64,000 bases of DNA from Elephas maximus indicus (GCF_024166365.1 NC_064822.1:142854823-142918822); one strand, 5' to 3'; shown: positions 42,801 through 54,096, numbered from the stretch's first letter. The notes: generated by a model not told the origin, from the sequence alone. Numbers and translations: made by a program.

Positions 42801-43750
42801 GTAATCTACTCTCTCACAACTGGTTAGCACCTAACAGACTGTTTGAGATATAACTGATTCTATTTATTGATTTCTTATATATTAAATTATTGATATAACT
42901 GAAATGACTCATTTTTAACATAATTTTCTATATACTGTGTTGTTTGATTTTATTACTTCTGGATTAATGTACAAATTGGAGGTACCATGAAAGTATTTAC
43001 TAAGGGTCACAGATATTTTAATCACATTCAGTTACTTTGCTAAATGGATGCCTGTCATTGGTATGGGATTTGGTTTTTCTTTCTCACTATAACTCTACTT
43101 GTCCTGATTATGCTCTATTTAATACTTAAGCAGTTGAAAGGTGTGTCAAGCTTATCTTCGTTTTTTCTACGCAGTTGAAAGATGTGTCAAGCTTATCTTC
43201 GTTTTTTCTAAATTTTGTTTTAATCAGTGAAATTAATAAGATGATTTTTAAAGGTGATTACTGAGTTTTAAGTTCAGAATGTTCAATATCTAGTGGAATA
43301 TTATCTTCTCATTTCCACATTTTGACTTTGATCAGCTGGTAAGAATTCTCAAATCAAAAACAAAACTAGAACATACTGATCAACAGAAGTTTATGAATTA
43401 ACTCAGACATCAGTGTAATGTAATGAATGGTTCCTCCCCCGCCCCCCCAATCTATTTCAGCTACTCAGATGAATGTGGCACCAATAGAATGGTTGATGCC
43501 AGTGGGTGTTTGTGTCTCATTCCTAACAGTCTAACAGCTGCCTGGAAGTTTGAATCACAGCCTGTCTGCATGTGTAATGCAGACAGATGGAGCACATACA
43601 GCATCAATATTTGTTGATTGAATGAATGTCTAGAAGTTGAAAGTGATAAAAAGGAGGAGGGAGTACTGTGCTTACTTGCACATTTGTTACATTTCTACCA
43701 GGGATGCAGTCTCACTAGTACGTCTACCAGCTAGTGCATACATGGGTTTC
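42801..43750. other. Intergenic, no gene recognised; 41-bp tandem repeat at 43,130-43,212
   Basis: AT-rich. The unit starting cagttgaaag occurs twice with period 41 (43,131 and 43,172) and one or two differences. No named repeat. Confidence 0.55.
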
Positions 43751-43756
43751 CTATCA

Positions 43757-43961
43757 TAACCAACCAGTTTCCATCGAGCCAATTCTGACTAACAGTGAGG
43801 TGTGTTAGAGTAGAACTATGTTCCATAGGGTTTTCAATGGCTGGCTTTTCAGAAGTGGATCACCAGGCCTTTCTTTTGAGCACCACTGGGTGAACTTGAA
43901 ACTCCAATGTTTCAGTTAGTAACTGAGCACATTAACTATTTGCACCATCTTGGGGCTCCTT
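43757..43961 (-). repeat. AfroSINE, longer subfamily (minus)
   Basis: 'accagtttccatcgagccaa' tail, 'agggttttcaatggctggc' middle, 'caccatcttggggctcc' head. Confidence 0.8.
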
Positions 43962-44119
43962 CCTAACAGATGCATAAATAAGAGCCTAAACAATGCATTT
44001 CCTAATAGGGAGTTCATGTTGTAGGATATTGATGACCTCCATTATTACTTTCTGTGTGTTTCTCCATCTGAAAAAATAAATTCTTTTCCTTAGTAGTGTT
44101 TTTTTTTTTTTATTTTTTA

Positions 44120-44832
44120 GTGTTGTTTTTAGGTGCCGTTGAGTCACTCCAACTCAAAGAGACCCTATGTACAACAGTATGAAACAGTGCCCAGTCCTGG
44201 GCCATCCTCACAACTGTTGTTTGTTTGAACCCATTGTTGCAGCCACTGTGTCAGTCCATCTCGTTGAGGGTCTTCCCCTTTTTTGCTCACCCTCTATTTT
44301 ACCAAGCATGACGTCTTTCTCCATGGACTGGTCTCTCCCGACAACATGTCCAAAGTATGTGAGATGAAGCTTTGCCATTCTTGCTTCTAAGAAGCATTCT
44401 GGTGTACTTCTTCCAATATAGATTTATTTGTTTCTCTGGCATGGTATAGTCAATATTCTTTACCAACACCACAATTCAAATGCATCGATTCTTCTTTTGT
44501 CTTCCTTGTTCATTGTCCAGCTTTCGAATGCATTTGAGGCAATTGAAAATACCGTGGCCTGGGTTCCACCTCACTGCTGTCAAGTCTGTTCCGACTCATA
44601 GAGACCATATAGGACAGAGTAGAACTGCCCTATAGGAATTCCAAGGCTGTAAATCTTTATGGAAGCAGACTGCCACATCTTTTTCCCACACAGCGCTGGT
44701 GGGTTCCAACCGCTGACCTTTTGGTTAGAAGCCGAGCACTTTAACCACTGCACCATCAAGGTTAGCGATACCTTAGTCCTCAAGTGACATCTTTGCTTTT
44801 TAACCCTTTAAAGAGATTTTTTGCAGATTTTC
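44120..44832 (-). mobile_element. RTE LINE 3' fragment (minus), split by AfroSINE
   Basis: RTE 3' end from 44,120 to about 44,566, resuming at 44,765 (accttagtcctcaagtgaca) to 44,832. 5'-truncated. The SINE inside is listed separately. Confidence 0.85.
44567..44764 (-). repeat. AfroSINE, longer subfamily (minus), inside RTE
   Basis: 'cactgctgtcaagtctgttc' tail, 'aaggctgtaaatctttatgg' middle, 'ctgcaccatcaaggtt' head. It interrupts the RTE at 44,120-44,832. Confidence 0.85.
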
Positions 44833-45080
44833 TTAATAGTAAACACACTGAAATAGTACTTTTCCTTTTCTCACAAGCAGTGTCCCATAATTTTCTTGAA
44901 TCTGTCATGTCCTTTCTGTATACTTCAGTTTTTTTTAATAAAAGGGTAAGGCAGGAACAAGGCCATGTTATTTTAGAGAACATTTCTAAGGAAGTGTTCA
45001 TATTGCAAGGAAACATCCATTACATTTTTTAACTTGATTTTTTTTTTTTTTTTTAATTTACAAATTTAAGCCAATAATTA

Positions 45081-45311
45081 AGAAGCCCTGGTGGCAATAC
45101 GCTTAAGTGCTGGGCTGCTAAACAAAAGTATGGTGGTTCAAACCACCAATCGCTCCCGAGGGAAAAAGTGCTGTAAACGTTGTTGTTGTTGTGTGCCCTA
45201 CAGTCGATTCTGACTCATAGCGACCCTATAGGATTACAGCCTAAGAAACCCTATAGGGCAATTCTGTTCTACGGTGTCCCTGTGAGTCGGACTCCAAGGT
45301 ACACAACAATA
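45081..45311 (+). repeat. AfroSINE, longer subfamily (+), with inner antisense tail piece
   Basis: The sense head begins 'aagccctggtggcaatacgc'. At about 45,179-45,237 an antisense tail piece ('gttgttgttgtgtgccctac') is embedded, after which the sense tail resumes. Confidence 0.7.
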
Positions 45312-45522
45312 ATAATTTTTAACAAAATGAGACAAAACTGTCTTAACCAAGATTATGGTCTATAATTAGAATAGGCTCATGGGGACGGTGAAAAAACTCG
45401 AGTGGGGTCTGATTCTCTCGCAAAGGGCCTAGCACACACTTCTCTTACTTTTCAGTCCTATGACTGACTTTACATGTGGGGCCGAGGCAGCCCCTGGAGC
45501 TGGCAGCACGTGGCGTTTGCCC

Positions 45523-45720
45523 GTTTTTTTTTGTGTGTTTGTGTCCCAGTGCTACTGGCTGCGTGAGTGGCGTAGAGAGCTCCGGGGTTAACATGCCTTT
45601 TCCTGGTCAGAGGCATCCCTAGGAAGCCATTAGTACGGAGGAGATCCACCATTCCGGCGCGGGGCGGGGGGGGTGACGGGGGGAGCGGGGGGGGGGGCGG
45701 GGGGCTGAAAACCACTGGAC
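45523..45720. other. GC-rich block with long G-runs
   Basis: Contains runs of 6-11 G at about 45,659-45,705, able to form G-quadruplexes on the plus strand. It may be 3' UTR of the CSNK1D-like processed copy, because it directly continues it on the minus strand. Confidence 0.5.
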
Positions 45721-46945
45721 GTCACATGACCGGGAATCCAGTGCTGTCTTCCACTGGGAGATGAGCAGCTACTTGACCTGGTGTTTGAAATGAATGCTAG
45801 TCTGTTACATGGGCATGCGCACGGTGTCTTGCGGAATTAGTAAAATCGGAAGAAGAGACCTCGGGGGAGCTGCGGTGCAGCCGGCTACTCACTTCTGCTC
45901 TCTTCCACAGGCCCTGGGGAGGTGTTGGCAGTGTAAGAGAGCGGGGCGAGGAGCGTGGGGGGAGGGGGGCGCACTTCCTGAGTCCCCCTAGATAGGCCTG
46001 AAGCCTTGGAGGATAGGTCCCTGCTGGCTGGATTCGTGAGTGTCTTTGCCGCTCCCCTCGGTTCCGCTCTTCCAGCTCAGCATCATTCGTGCCCTGGTTG
46101 GCACCAAATTTGAGCCTGTGCAGTAAAACACAAAGTCATAGGAGAAACCCTGGCAATGGAAGCGTTTTCTCAGGTAGGAGGAGTCAGGTTTATCGTCAAA
46201 ACGCAAGGACCGGCAGACATTCAGGTATGTGGCAAAATCGAACGGTAGCTGTTACACAACACCTCTTGGTTGCAGGCTCTTGGTTGTAGTCTTCAGCCCC
46301 TGCCAGGGGAAAGGGCCCAGGTTGAAGTACATTAGCACATAGCCCGGAGACTCCAAGTCATCTTGCTGAGATTGTTGTATTTCAAGATGGATGCAGAAGA
46401 AGAAATACTGAAGTGCCTGTGAGGTTTTTGTTCTCACAGTAGGGGATATGCTGGTGGGTCCTGCCATCCTGGTACTTCTTGGCCAGCCCAAAGTCCATGG
46501 TGTAATCCGGGTTGCCCTTCTTGTCCAGTCCCATGAGAAAGTTATCTGGCTTTACATCTCAGTGAGTAAAGTTCTTTGGATGAATGTATTCAATATGACT
46601 AATCATTTGGTCAGCAAGGAGGAGGACAGTTTTGAGAACGAATTTCCTTGAGCAGAAGTTGAAGAGGTCTTCCATCCTTGGTCCCAGTAGCTCCATCACC
46701 ATGACATTTTAGTCCCCCTCTGCCTTGCACCACCTAATGGTGGGCATGCCCACTCCTCTCTGCATCATTTTGTAGATTTTGCTGCCAGTGTGGAGCTGAG
46801 GGTGTTTGGTTTTGACACATTCAAGTGTAATGGCAACTTGTCCTGCAGCAGTGTCTGTCCTGAGATAAAAGTCTCTGAATTGAGCTGCTGCTGGTACCTG
46901 TTCTCAACCGTCAGCTCCAAGGCAGCGGCCCTGCACTTGATGGAT
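45720..46945 (-). pseudogene. CSNK1D: Processed pseudogene of casein kinase 1 delta type
   Basis: The minus strand reads a nearly full-length intronless kinase mRNA: ENRYQ at the start, [36 protein letters not shown], the catalytic [18 protein letters not shown] region, DFGLAKKY, then [44 protein letters not shown] and a C-terminal tail with NTSPGPV and a decayed KVSMRLHRG-like region. CK1 delta is a Ser/Thr kinase of the clock and Wnt pathways. The start codon is TTG (46,918-46,920). Stops and frameshifts occur throughout, including a stop at the HRD-type His-Arg-Asp site. The parent has introns that are absent here. The tail favours CSNK1D over CSNK1E. Confidence 0.85.
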
Positions 46946-47171
46946 TTTTAATTTGATCGTATTTGATTTTATTTCTCAAAGTCTAAAGGCTAATTCAGTA
47001 GCAATAAAACATTTCATGGTATGATGCCTTGAAACCTTCCACTCTTAAAGGATAAAGATACAAAATACCTGAGAGTTTAAAAAAAAATTACATCTCAAAA
47101 AAAAATGCATCTATTACTATGCCAGACACAGTGCTCTAATTCAGGTAGAGTCTTTGCCATTTCAGAGCCAC
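46946..47171. other. Intergenic, nothing recognised
   Basis: AT-rich, with short A-runs near 47,080-47,105. Confidence 0.4.
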
Positions 47172-47505
47172 CACCCGTCTATCAGTGGTGGATTGTAAAT
47201 TGATAGGATGCTGAATAGGTTTCAGACTAAGACAGACTAGAAGGAAAGGCCTGGCATTCTACTTCTGAAAATCAGCCAATGAAAACCTTATGGATTACTA
47301 TGGGCCAATCTGCAGCCAATCATGGGAATGGCGTAGGATGAGGCAGCATTTAGTTCTGTTGTGCATGGGGTCACCATCAGTTTGGCCCCAACTGTTGGGG
47401 GCTGACTCAACAGCAGCGAACAACAAAACCCTGTGGAGAACAGTCCTACTCTGACACATATGGGGTTGCCATGAGTCTGAATCTATTCAGTGGCAACTGG
47501 TGGTG
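47172..47505 (+). repeat. RTE-derived SINE body (+) plus AfroSINE tail
   Basis: 47,190-47,415 matches the body of the chimeric SINE at 33,201-33,535 (aggtttcagactaagacaga; tctgaaaatcagccaatgaa; ttctgttgtgcatggggtca). 47,420-47,505 is a separate AfroSINE tail (ggggttgccatgagtctgaa). The tRNA-like head is not evident. Confidence 0.65.
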
Positions 47506-47880
47506 GGGGCGGGGGTGGAGCATGGGGAGGGGAGCATCCAGGTGGAGATCTTCTATGTGCAGCTATAAATATGTCTCTGAAGCCCAAGGAAGAAATGGAA
47601 CCCAAGATGGAGTGATTGAGAGAGTGGAATACGGTTAAAATCACAAAAGGAAATGAAAGAGCCTAGGACTGGGGAAGACATCATGCCTGATGTCAACTGG
47701 AAATGTCAGAGGATATAGCAAAGTGGACTGAAAAGATGAAGAACCAGGAGAGGGTGATCTCATGATGGAGGAAGTGTTCAGTCAATACTGTCGAATACTG
47801 CAGAAGCACACACGCACACATCAAAAATGAAAGAATGTGGCTTTGTACTGGGCCATATGTATGAATTCAACCTTAATCAG
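47506..47880. other. Intergenic, nothing recognised
   Basis: Purine-rich, with no repeat or coding similarity that I can name. Confidence 0.4.
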
Positions 47881-47999
47881 TGCCTAACGGAGGCTTTTCG
47901 CAGTCACACGCTCAGCTTCTCTTTTTCACGAGATGCCAACGTTTCCTACCCGTGTTCTCCTTCATCGCCCTACCCTTTCCTCCCTTCTTCCGTGTAAAG

Positions 48000-48600
48000 C
48001 GTGATTATCCTCCACACATCAGCGTTTTGGGACTCGCCTCCCACTTGTCTCCTTTTCTGGTCTCCATGGAGACCTCCAGTTAATTATCTCAACCGAGAGG
48101 AAAAGGCATCGCTGGCCCTAAAGCAACAGGCCAGAGCGCGGGCGGGAAGAGAGGAGGGCTCCTTGAGAGGAGCCAGGAAGAAAAAGAAGGCCACAGGTGG
48201 GCTTGAGGTGGGCCGTGACGCCGGGCTGCTGGGCTGCCGGGCTGCGGTGGCCGCTGCGCCCTGCGCAGCCTCTTCCTCTCCGGGGTCGGGCCCCCAGCGC
48301 GCAGCGTTCGGTGAAAAACTGACAAAGCGCAGGCGCGGCACTTGTGAGGTCCAAGTAGGTTTAGGAGCGACTCAGGACTATCAGGCTCTGCCGCTGTGTA
48401 TTCTCCCGAGCTTCGACTGTCGTCTGGTTCTCTGCTTATTTTCCTTCCTTCTCAAGACCTCAGTTCTGTACTTTATTCTCCGTCTCTTTCGCCAGCCGTG
48501 GAAAGTTGGCTTGCTTGGACTGTTTCTGAAACTTTGCGCCTCAGGCAGCTGCTCTGTCTTTCTCCCCGCCAGGCGCAAACGGCTGTGACTCAGAGAAATT
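48000..48600. promoter_or_regulatory. CpG-rich, promoter-like island
   Basis: Dense CpG from about 48,110 to 48,420 with gcgcgggcgggaag, gccgggctgccgggctgcgg and gcgcaggcgcggc (NRF1-like, 48,327-48,336). Nearby are a perfect 16-base palindrome, ggtctccatggagacc (48,059-48,074), and an AP-1 type tgactca (48,586-48,592). Open frames across it on both strands look like by-products of GC content. It lies 18.7 kb after the OTOGL stop, where human has the start region of same-strand PTPRQ. I recognise no PTPRQ exon, so the target gene is inferred. Confidence 0.6.
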
Positions 48601-48642
48601 GAATTTGAGCGGAGTACTTGTATTTGAAGAGCAAACAGCCCA

Positions 48643-48690
48643 CAGCGACTTTTTTCCCCCCTGCGACTTTTTTCCCCCCTCCGACTTTTG
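48643..48690. repeat. Short tandem repeat of gcgactttttt-ccccc
   Basis: Three imperfect copies of a ~19-base unit (gcgactttttttcccccct-like; the third starts ccgactttt) at the edge of the CpG island. Confidence 0.7.
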
Positions 48691-49600
48691 CATTCTTATT
48701 ATATATAGCACATAAGCCTTCACATTTCTAGTTTACACTTAGATTTTGGGGAAAAAATGTTTAATACCATAACCTCAAGGATAACTCACATCAGGTTGCC
48801 GAGAAAAAAAAAAAAAAAAAGTTAAAGCTTGGCAGTTTTGTGGCGGATTCTGTGGACTTAATGATTAGAAATCCTTTTTAGCAAGGTGACATTTCATCTG
48901 AGATGAACGCCTGCTTAATAAGAATTAAAGAGCATTTCGTAGGAAGAGACATGCTTTTGAGTGGCCTTTATAGAGCTTTAAAATTGATCCTGGGGATCTG
49001 TTTACTATTACAAGGATAATTTTGACATGTTTTTTTGGTATGTATATGTATGTGCACACGCATACATACATGGGTATTCATCTTTTTCTTTATAGATTAA
49101 ATTGAATGTAAAAGTTTTTAGCTATTAAGGAACTCAAAGTTGCTAAGAAATGCTGCAAAAGCTATTTAGATGAAGGCATTTCAAAAATAAATTGAGTTGA
49201 AACGACTATTGAATGTGTTTCCTATTTAAATTTCAATCTCAGCAATAGTATTTTGAAATATTTTTCACAACGGTGGTTAATTCTAAAGTGGTGTGAAAAG
49301 GAATTACTTAAAATGAAGTGGCAATGTGTAGGTGTTCTAGATTTCGATCAATTAAGGTTAAATGATTTCGCACAATGCAATGTAATTTTGTGTAATTGAC
49401 TGGTAATTCATTTTATTTCTAACACTTCCTTTATATTCTAGCAGTTTTTGAAAGCACATTATTTTCCAATTTTTTTTGAAAGGTACTGATGTTTCCAAGT
49501 TTATTAGATGGAGAATATTTTGCAGTACCTACTTATTAAATGTCTTAACGTTCAATTGGATAAGCAGTAAGTCTAAATTGAAAGGACATGATTTTAAAGT
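48691..49600. other. Intergenic, AT-rich, nothing recognised
   Basis: Contains an A-run near 48,806-48,822. No exon or named repeat was seen, though a diverged one could be missed. Confidence 0.4.
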
Positions 49601-49617
49601 TTTATATATATATATAT

Positions 49618-49784
49618 AAAACCAAACCCAAATTCATTGCCATCAAGTGATTCTGACTTATAGCAAACCTATAGGACAAGGTAAAACTGCCCTATAGGGT
49701 TTCTAAGGAGCAGCTGGTAGATTTGAACTGTCGACCTTTTGGTGAGCAGCCGTAGCTCTTAACCACTGCAACACCACAGCTCCA
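49618..49784 (-). repeat. AfroSINE (minus)
   Basis: Full-length antisense copy flanked on both sides by (ta)n sequence (tatatata), a likely AT-rich target duplication. Confidence 0.88.
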
Positions 49785-49842
49785 TATATATACTAAACGA
49801 TGTCCAATAATTTAGCTCTGAAGCTAAAAGTATACATGCATG

Positions 49843-49984
49843 TCTTAGTCACCTAGTGCCATAACACAAGTACCAGAAGTAGGTGAATTTAAAGAACAGA
49901 ATTTTATTTTCTCACAGTTCAGGAGGCAGGAAGTCTGAATTCAGGGCTTGACTGAAGGTAGAAGTCCTTACTTTTCTATTTCAG
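49843..49984 (-). mobile_element. MaLR-type LTR 3' fragment (minus)
   Basis: 'gtcttagtcacctagtgcca' then 'cagaattttattttctcaca' is the antisense of the last part of a MaLR LTR. Truncated by the next RTE. Confidence 0.55.
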
Positions 49985-49991
49985 CTTCTAG

Positions 49992-50508
49992 TGCTGTTGC
50001 TGTTGTTAATTGCGTCAAGTTGGTCCCGACTCATAGTGACCGTATGTACAACAGAACTAAACACTGCCCAGTCCTCCTCCCTCCTCACTATTGTTGCTGT
50101 GTTTGAGACCATTGTTGTAGCCACTGTGTCAGTCCATCTCATTGAGAGTTTTCCTCTTTTTAGCTTACTTTCTAATTTACCATGCATGATGTCCTTCTCC
50201 ATGGACTAGTCCTTCCTGATATCATGTCCAAAGTACTTGAGACAAAGTGTTGCCATCCTTGTTTCTAAGGAGCTTTTTGGCTATACTTCTTCCAAGACAG
50301 AATTGTCCATTCTTTGACAGTCCATGGTATAGTCATTATTCTTTTTCAAAACTATAATTCAAATGCATCAATTCCTCTTCCATCTTCCTTATTCATTGTT
50401 CAACTTTCAAATGCATATGAGGTGATTGAAAATACCATGTCTTGAGATGTCCTCCAAGTGACATCTTTGCTTTTGAACACTTTAAACAGGTCTTTTGTAG
50501 TAGATTGT
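49992..50508 (-). mobile_element. RTE LINE 3' fragment (minus)
   Basis: From the tail 'gttgttaattgcgtcaag' up to the 'ggtcttttgtagtagatt' region of the RTE. It stops where the L1 begins. The RTE piece after the L1 (58,572-59,510) is from a non-contiguous, more 5' part of the family. Confidence 0.85.
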
Positions 50509-50956
50509 CTCATGAGCTAATATTTTTCTTTCATCTTTGGTGTTATTCATTCTCCTTTGCTTCTGGTGGGTTGGACCAACTGATGCATGCTAGATGACTG
50601 CTTGCAAACTTTTAAGACCCCAGATGCCATTCACCAAAGTGGGATGCAGAATATTTTCGTAATAAACCTTGTTATGACAGTTGACCTAGATGTCCCCTGA
50701 AACCATGGTCCCCAGACCCCAGCCCCAGCTACTCTGACCCTCAAAGTGTTTGGTTGTGTTTAGGAAACTTCTTAGCTGTTGTTAGTCCAGTTGTGCTGAC
50801 TTCTGTATTGTGTGTTATCCTTCCGTTCACCTAAGATGGTTCTTATCTACTATCTAGTTACTGAATTCCCCTTTCCCTCCTTTCCCACCCTCCTAACAAT
50901 GAAAGAATGTTTTCTTCTATGTTTAAACCTTTTCTTGAGTTCTTATAATAGTGGTC

Positions 50957-51448
50957 TCATACAATATTTGTCTTTTTCGACTTACTAATTTCACTCAGCA
51001 TAGTGCCCTCCAGATTCATCCATGTTGTGAGATGTTTCACAGATTCATCACTGTTCTTTATCATTAAGTAGTATTCCATTGTGTGAATATACCATAATTT
51101 GTGCATCCATTCATCCATTGATAGGCACTTAGGTTGTTTCCATCTTTTTGATAATGTAAACAGTGCTGCAGTGAACATAAAAAAAAGTATGGGTGTGCAT
51201 ATATTTGTTAGTGTGAGGGCTCTTATTTCTTTAGAATATATTCTAAGTAGTGGGATTGCTGGATCATATGGTAGTTCTATTTCTAGCTTTTTAAGGAAGT
51301 GCCAAATCAATTTCCAAAGTGGTTGTACCATTTTACATTCCCACCAGCAGAGTATAAGTGTTCCAGTCTCTCCACAACCTCTCCAGCATTTATTATTTTG
51401 TGCTTTTTTGATTAATACTAGCCTTGTTCGGGTGAGATGGTATCTCAT
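50957..51448 (-). pseudogene. L1 ORF2 C-terminal remnant
   Basis: A 163-codon frame with the Cys-rich motif CWRGCGETGTLILCWWEC and the conserved L1 ORF2 end (IHTMEYYLMIKNSD; WMNLEGTMLSEIS). Part of the L1 at 50,512-58,571, 3' side. Confidence 0.85.
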
Positions 51449-51479
51449 TGTAGCTTTGTTTTACATTTCTCTAATGGCT

Positions 51480-51650
51480 TATGGAAACCCTGGTGGTGTA
51501 GTGGTTAGGCACTACAGCTGCTAAACAAGAGGTCAGCAGTTTGAATCCGCCAGGCGCTCCTTGGAAACTCTGTGGGGCAGTTCTGCTCTGTCTGATAGGT
51601 CGCTATGAGTCGGAATCAACTCAAGGGCAGTGGGTTTGATTTTTTTGGTT
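51480..51650 (+). repeat. AfroSINE (+) inside L1, with target-site duplication
   Basis: Full-length sense copy (ggaaaccctggtggtgtagt; aggtcagcagtttgaatcc; agtcggaatcaactcaaggg). taatggct occurs at 51,472-51,479 and 51,651-51,658. Confidence 0.93.
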
Positions 51651-52088
51651 TAATGGCTAATGATCATGAGCATTTCCTCATGCATCTGTTAGCCCCTTGA
51701 ATATCTTCTTTGGTGAAGTGTCTGTTCATATCCTTTGCCCATTTTTTAATTGGGTTGTATGTCTTTTTGTTATTGAGGTGTTACAGTATCTTACAGATTT
51801 TAGAGATTAGACCCTTATCGGATATGTCACAACCAAAAACATTTTTCCCAGTCTGTAGGTTGTCTTTTTACTCTTTTGGTGAAGTCTTTTGACGAGCATA
51901 AGTGTTTGATTTTTAGGAGCTCCCAGTTATCTAGCTTCTTTTCTGGTGTTTGTGCATTATTAGTTATGGTTCATATTTTGCTTATGCCATGTGCAATGCT
52001 TCTAGCATTGTACCTATTTTTTCTTCCATGATCTTTATCATTTTAGTTTTTATATTTAGGTCTTTGATCCATTTTGAGTTAGTTTTTG

Positions 52089-52502
52089 TCATGGGTTGTG
52101 TTTCATTTTTTTGCACATGGATATCCAGTTATGCCAGCACCATTTGTTAAAGAGACTGTCTTTTCCCCACTTAGTGGACTTTGGGCCATTGTCAAATATT
52201 AGCTGCTCATAGGTGGATGAATTTACATCTGGGTTCTCAATTCTGTTCCATTGGTTTATGTATCTGTTATTGTACCAGTACCAGGCTGTATTGGCTACTG
52301 TGGCGGTATGATAGGTTCTAAAATCAGTTAGTGTGAGGCCTCCCACTTTTTTCTTCTTCTTCAGTAATACTTTACTTATCCGGGGACTCTTCCTTTTCCA
52401 TATGAAGTTAGTGATTTGTTTCTCCATCTTGTTAAAAAATGTTGTTGGGATTTGGATCGGGATTGCATGGTATCTATAGATCGCTTTGGGTAGAATTGAC
52501 AT
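52089..52502 (-). pseudogene. L1 ORF2 thumb/linker remnant
   Basis: A 137-codon frame beginning [20 protein letters not shown] and containing [19 protein letters not shown], the region after the RT domain in L1 ORF2. Confidence 0.85.
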
Positions 52503-53197
52503 TTTTACAATGTTGTGTCTTCCTTTCCATGAGTATGGTATGGTTTTTCACTTATGCAGGTCTCTGGTTTCTTGCAGTAGTGTCTTGTAGTTTTCCTTGT
52601 ATATGTTCTTTATGTCTCTAGTTAGGTTTATTTTTAAGCATTTTATCTTCTTGGGGGGTGTAGTAAATGGTATTAATTTGGTGATTCCTTTTTGAAGTTC
52701 TCTTTGTTGGTGTAGTGGAATCCAACTGATTTTTGTATGTTTATCTTGCATCCTGATACTTTGCTGAAATCATCTTTTAGTTTTCTTCAAGTAGTTTTCT
52801 TGTGAATTCTTTGGGGGGTTTTCTGTGTATAAGATTATGTCATCTACAAATAGGGATAACTTTTACTTCTTCCTTACCAATTTGGACGCCTTTTGTTTCT
52901 TTTTCTTGCCTTATTGTTCTGGCTAGGACCTCCAGCACAATGTTAAGTAAGAGTGGTGATAAAGGACATTCTTGTCTGGTTCCCGTTTTCAAGGGGAATG
53001 CTTTCAGACTCTCTCCATTTAGGATGATGTTGCTGTGGACTTTGTATAAATGCCCTTTATTTTGTTAATGAATTTCCCCCATTCCTATTTTGCTGAGAGT
53101 TTTTATCATGAATGGCTGTTAGATTTTGTCAAGAGCCTTTTCGCATCAATTGATAAGATCATTTGTTTCCTGTCTTTTGTTTTATTTATGTGATGGA

Positions 53198-53944
53198 TTA
53201 TATTGATTGTTTTCTAATGTTGAACCATCGCTGCATACGTGGTATAAATCCCACTTGGTCATGATGAATTTTTTTTTTGATATGTTGCTGAACTCTATTG
53301 ACTAGAATTTTGTTGAGAGTTTTTGCATTTATGTACATGAGGGATATTGGTCTGTAATTTTCTTTTTTTGTTATATCTTTACCTGGCTTTGGTATCAGGG
53401 TTATGCTGGCTTCATAGAATGAGTTCAGGAGTATTCTGTCTTTTTCTATGCTCTGAAATACCTTTAGTAGTACTGGTGTTAACTCTTTTCTGAAAGTTTG
53501 GTAGAATTTTCCAGTGAAGTTGTCAGGGCCAGGGCTTTTTTTTGTTGTTGTTGTCGGGATTTTTTTTTTAATTACCTCTTCAATCTCTTTTTTTGTTATA
53601 GTTTCATTTAGTTTTTCTACCTTGGTTTGTGTTTGTTTAGGTAGGTAGTATGTTTCTAGAAATTTGTCCTTCTCCTCTAGGGTTTTGAATTTGTTGGAGT
53701 ACAGTTTTTCATAATATTCTGTTATGATCCTTTTAATTTCAGTAGTGTCTGTTGTGATATCGCCCATCTCATTTCTTATTCGGGTTGTTTGGTTCCTCTC
53801 CTGTTTTTCTTTTGTCAGTTTGGCCAATAGTTTATCAATTTTGTTGATATTTTCAAAGAACCAGCTTGTGGTCTTATTGACTGTTTCAGTTATTTTTCTG
53901 TTCTCTATTTCATTTATTTCAGCTCTTGGAAACCCTGGTGGCAC
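53198..53944 (-). pseudogene. L1 ORF2 RT N-terminal remnant, start supplied by a SINE
   Basis: A 248-codon frame: residues 1-6 come from the antisense AfroSINE at 53,925-54,096. Then come L1 residues ([65 protein letters not shown]). The Met start is therefore secondary, not the ORF2 start. [18 protein letters not shown]-type RT fingers segment is included. No polymerase active-site motif is in this frame. Confidence 0.85.
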
Positions 53945-54096
53945 AGTGGTTAAGTGCTATGGCTGCTAGCCAAAAGGTCGGCAGTTCGAATCCACCAGGT
54001 GCTCCTTGGAAACTCTATGGGGCAGTTCTACTTTGTCCTATAGGGTCGCTATGAGTCAGAATCGACTCAGTGGCACTGGGTTTGGTTTTTGGTTTT
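53925..54096 (+). repeat. AfroSINE (+) inside L1 ORF2
   Basis: Full-length sense copy with canonical head (gtggcacagtggttaagtgc), B-box (ggtcggcagttcgaatcc) and tail (gggtttggtttttggttt). It is among the best-preserved copies in the window. Confidence 0.93.

Noticed and set aside
48001-48588. 195-codon plus-strand open frame and several overlapping minus-strand frames across the CpG island
   Set aside because: Long frames are expected by chance in GC-rich DNA. No domain, signal peptide or recognisable family was seen, and opposite-strand frames are equally long.
53925-54096. tRNA-like head with A- and B-box, considered as a tRNA gene
   Set aside because: It cannot form a normal acceptor stem and continues directly into the SINE body; it is an AfroSINE head.
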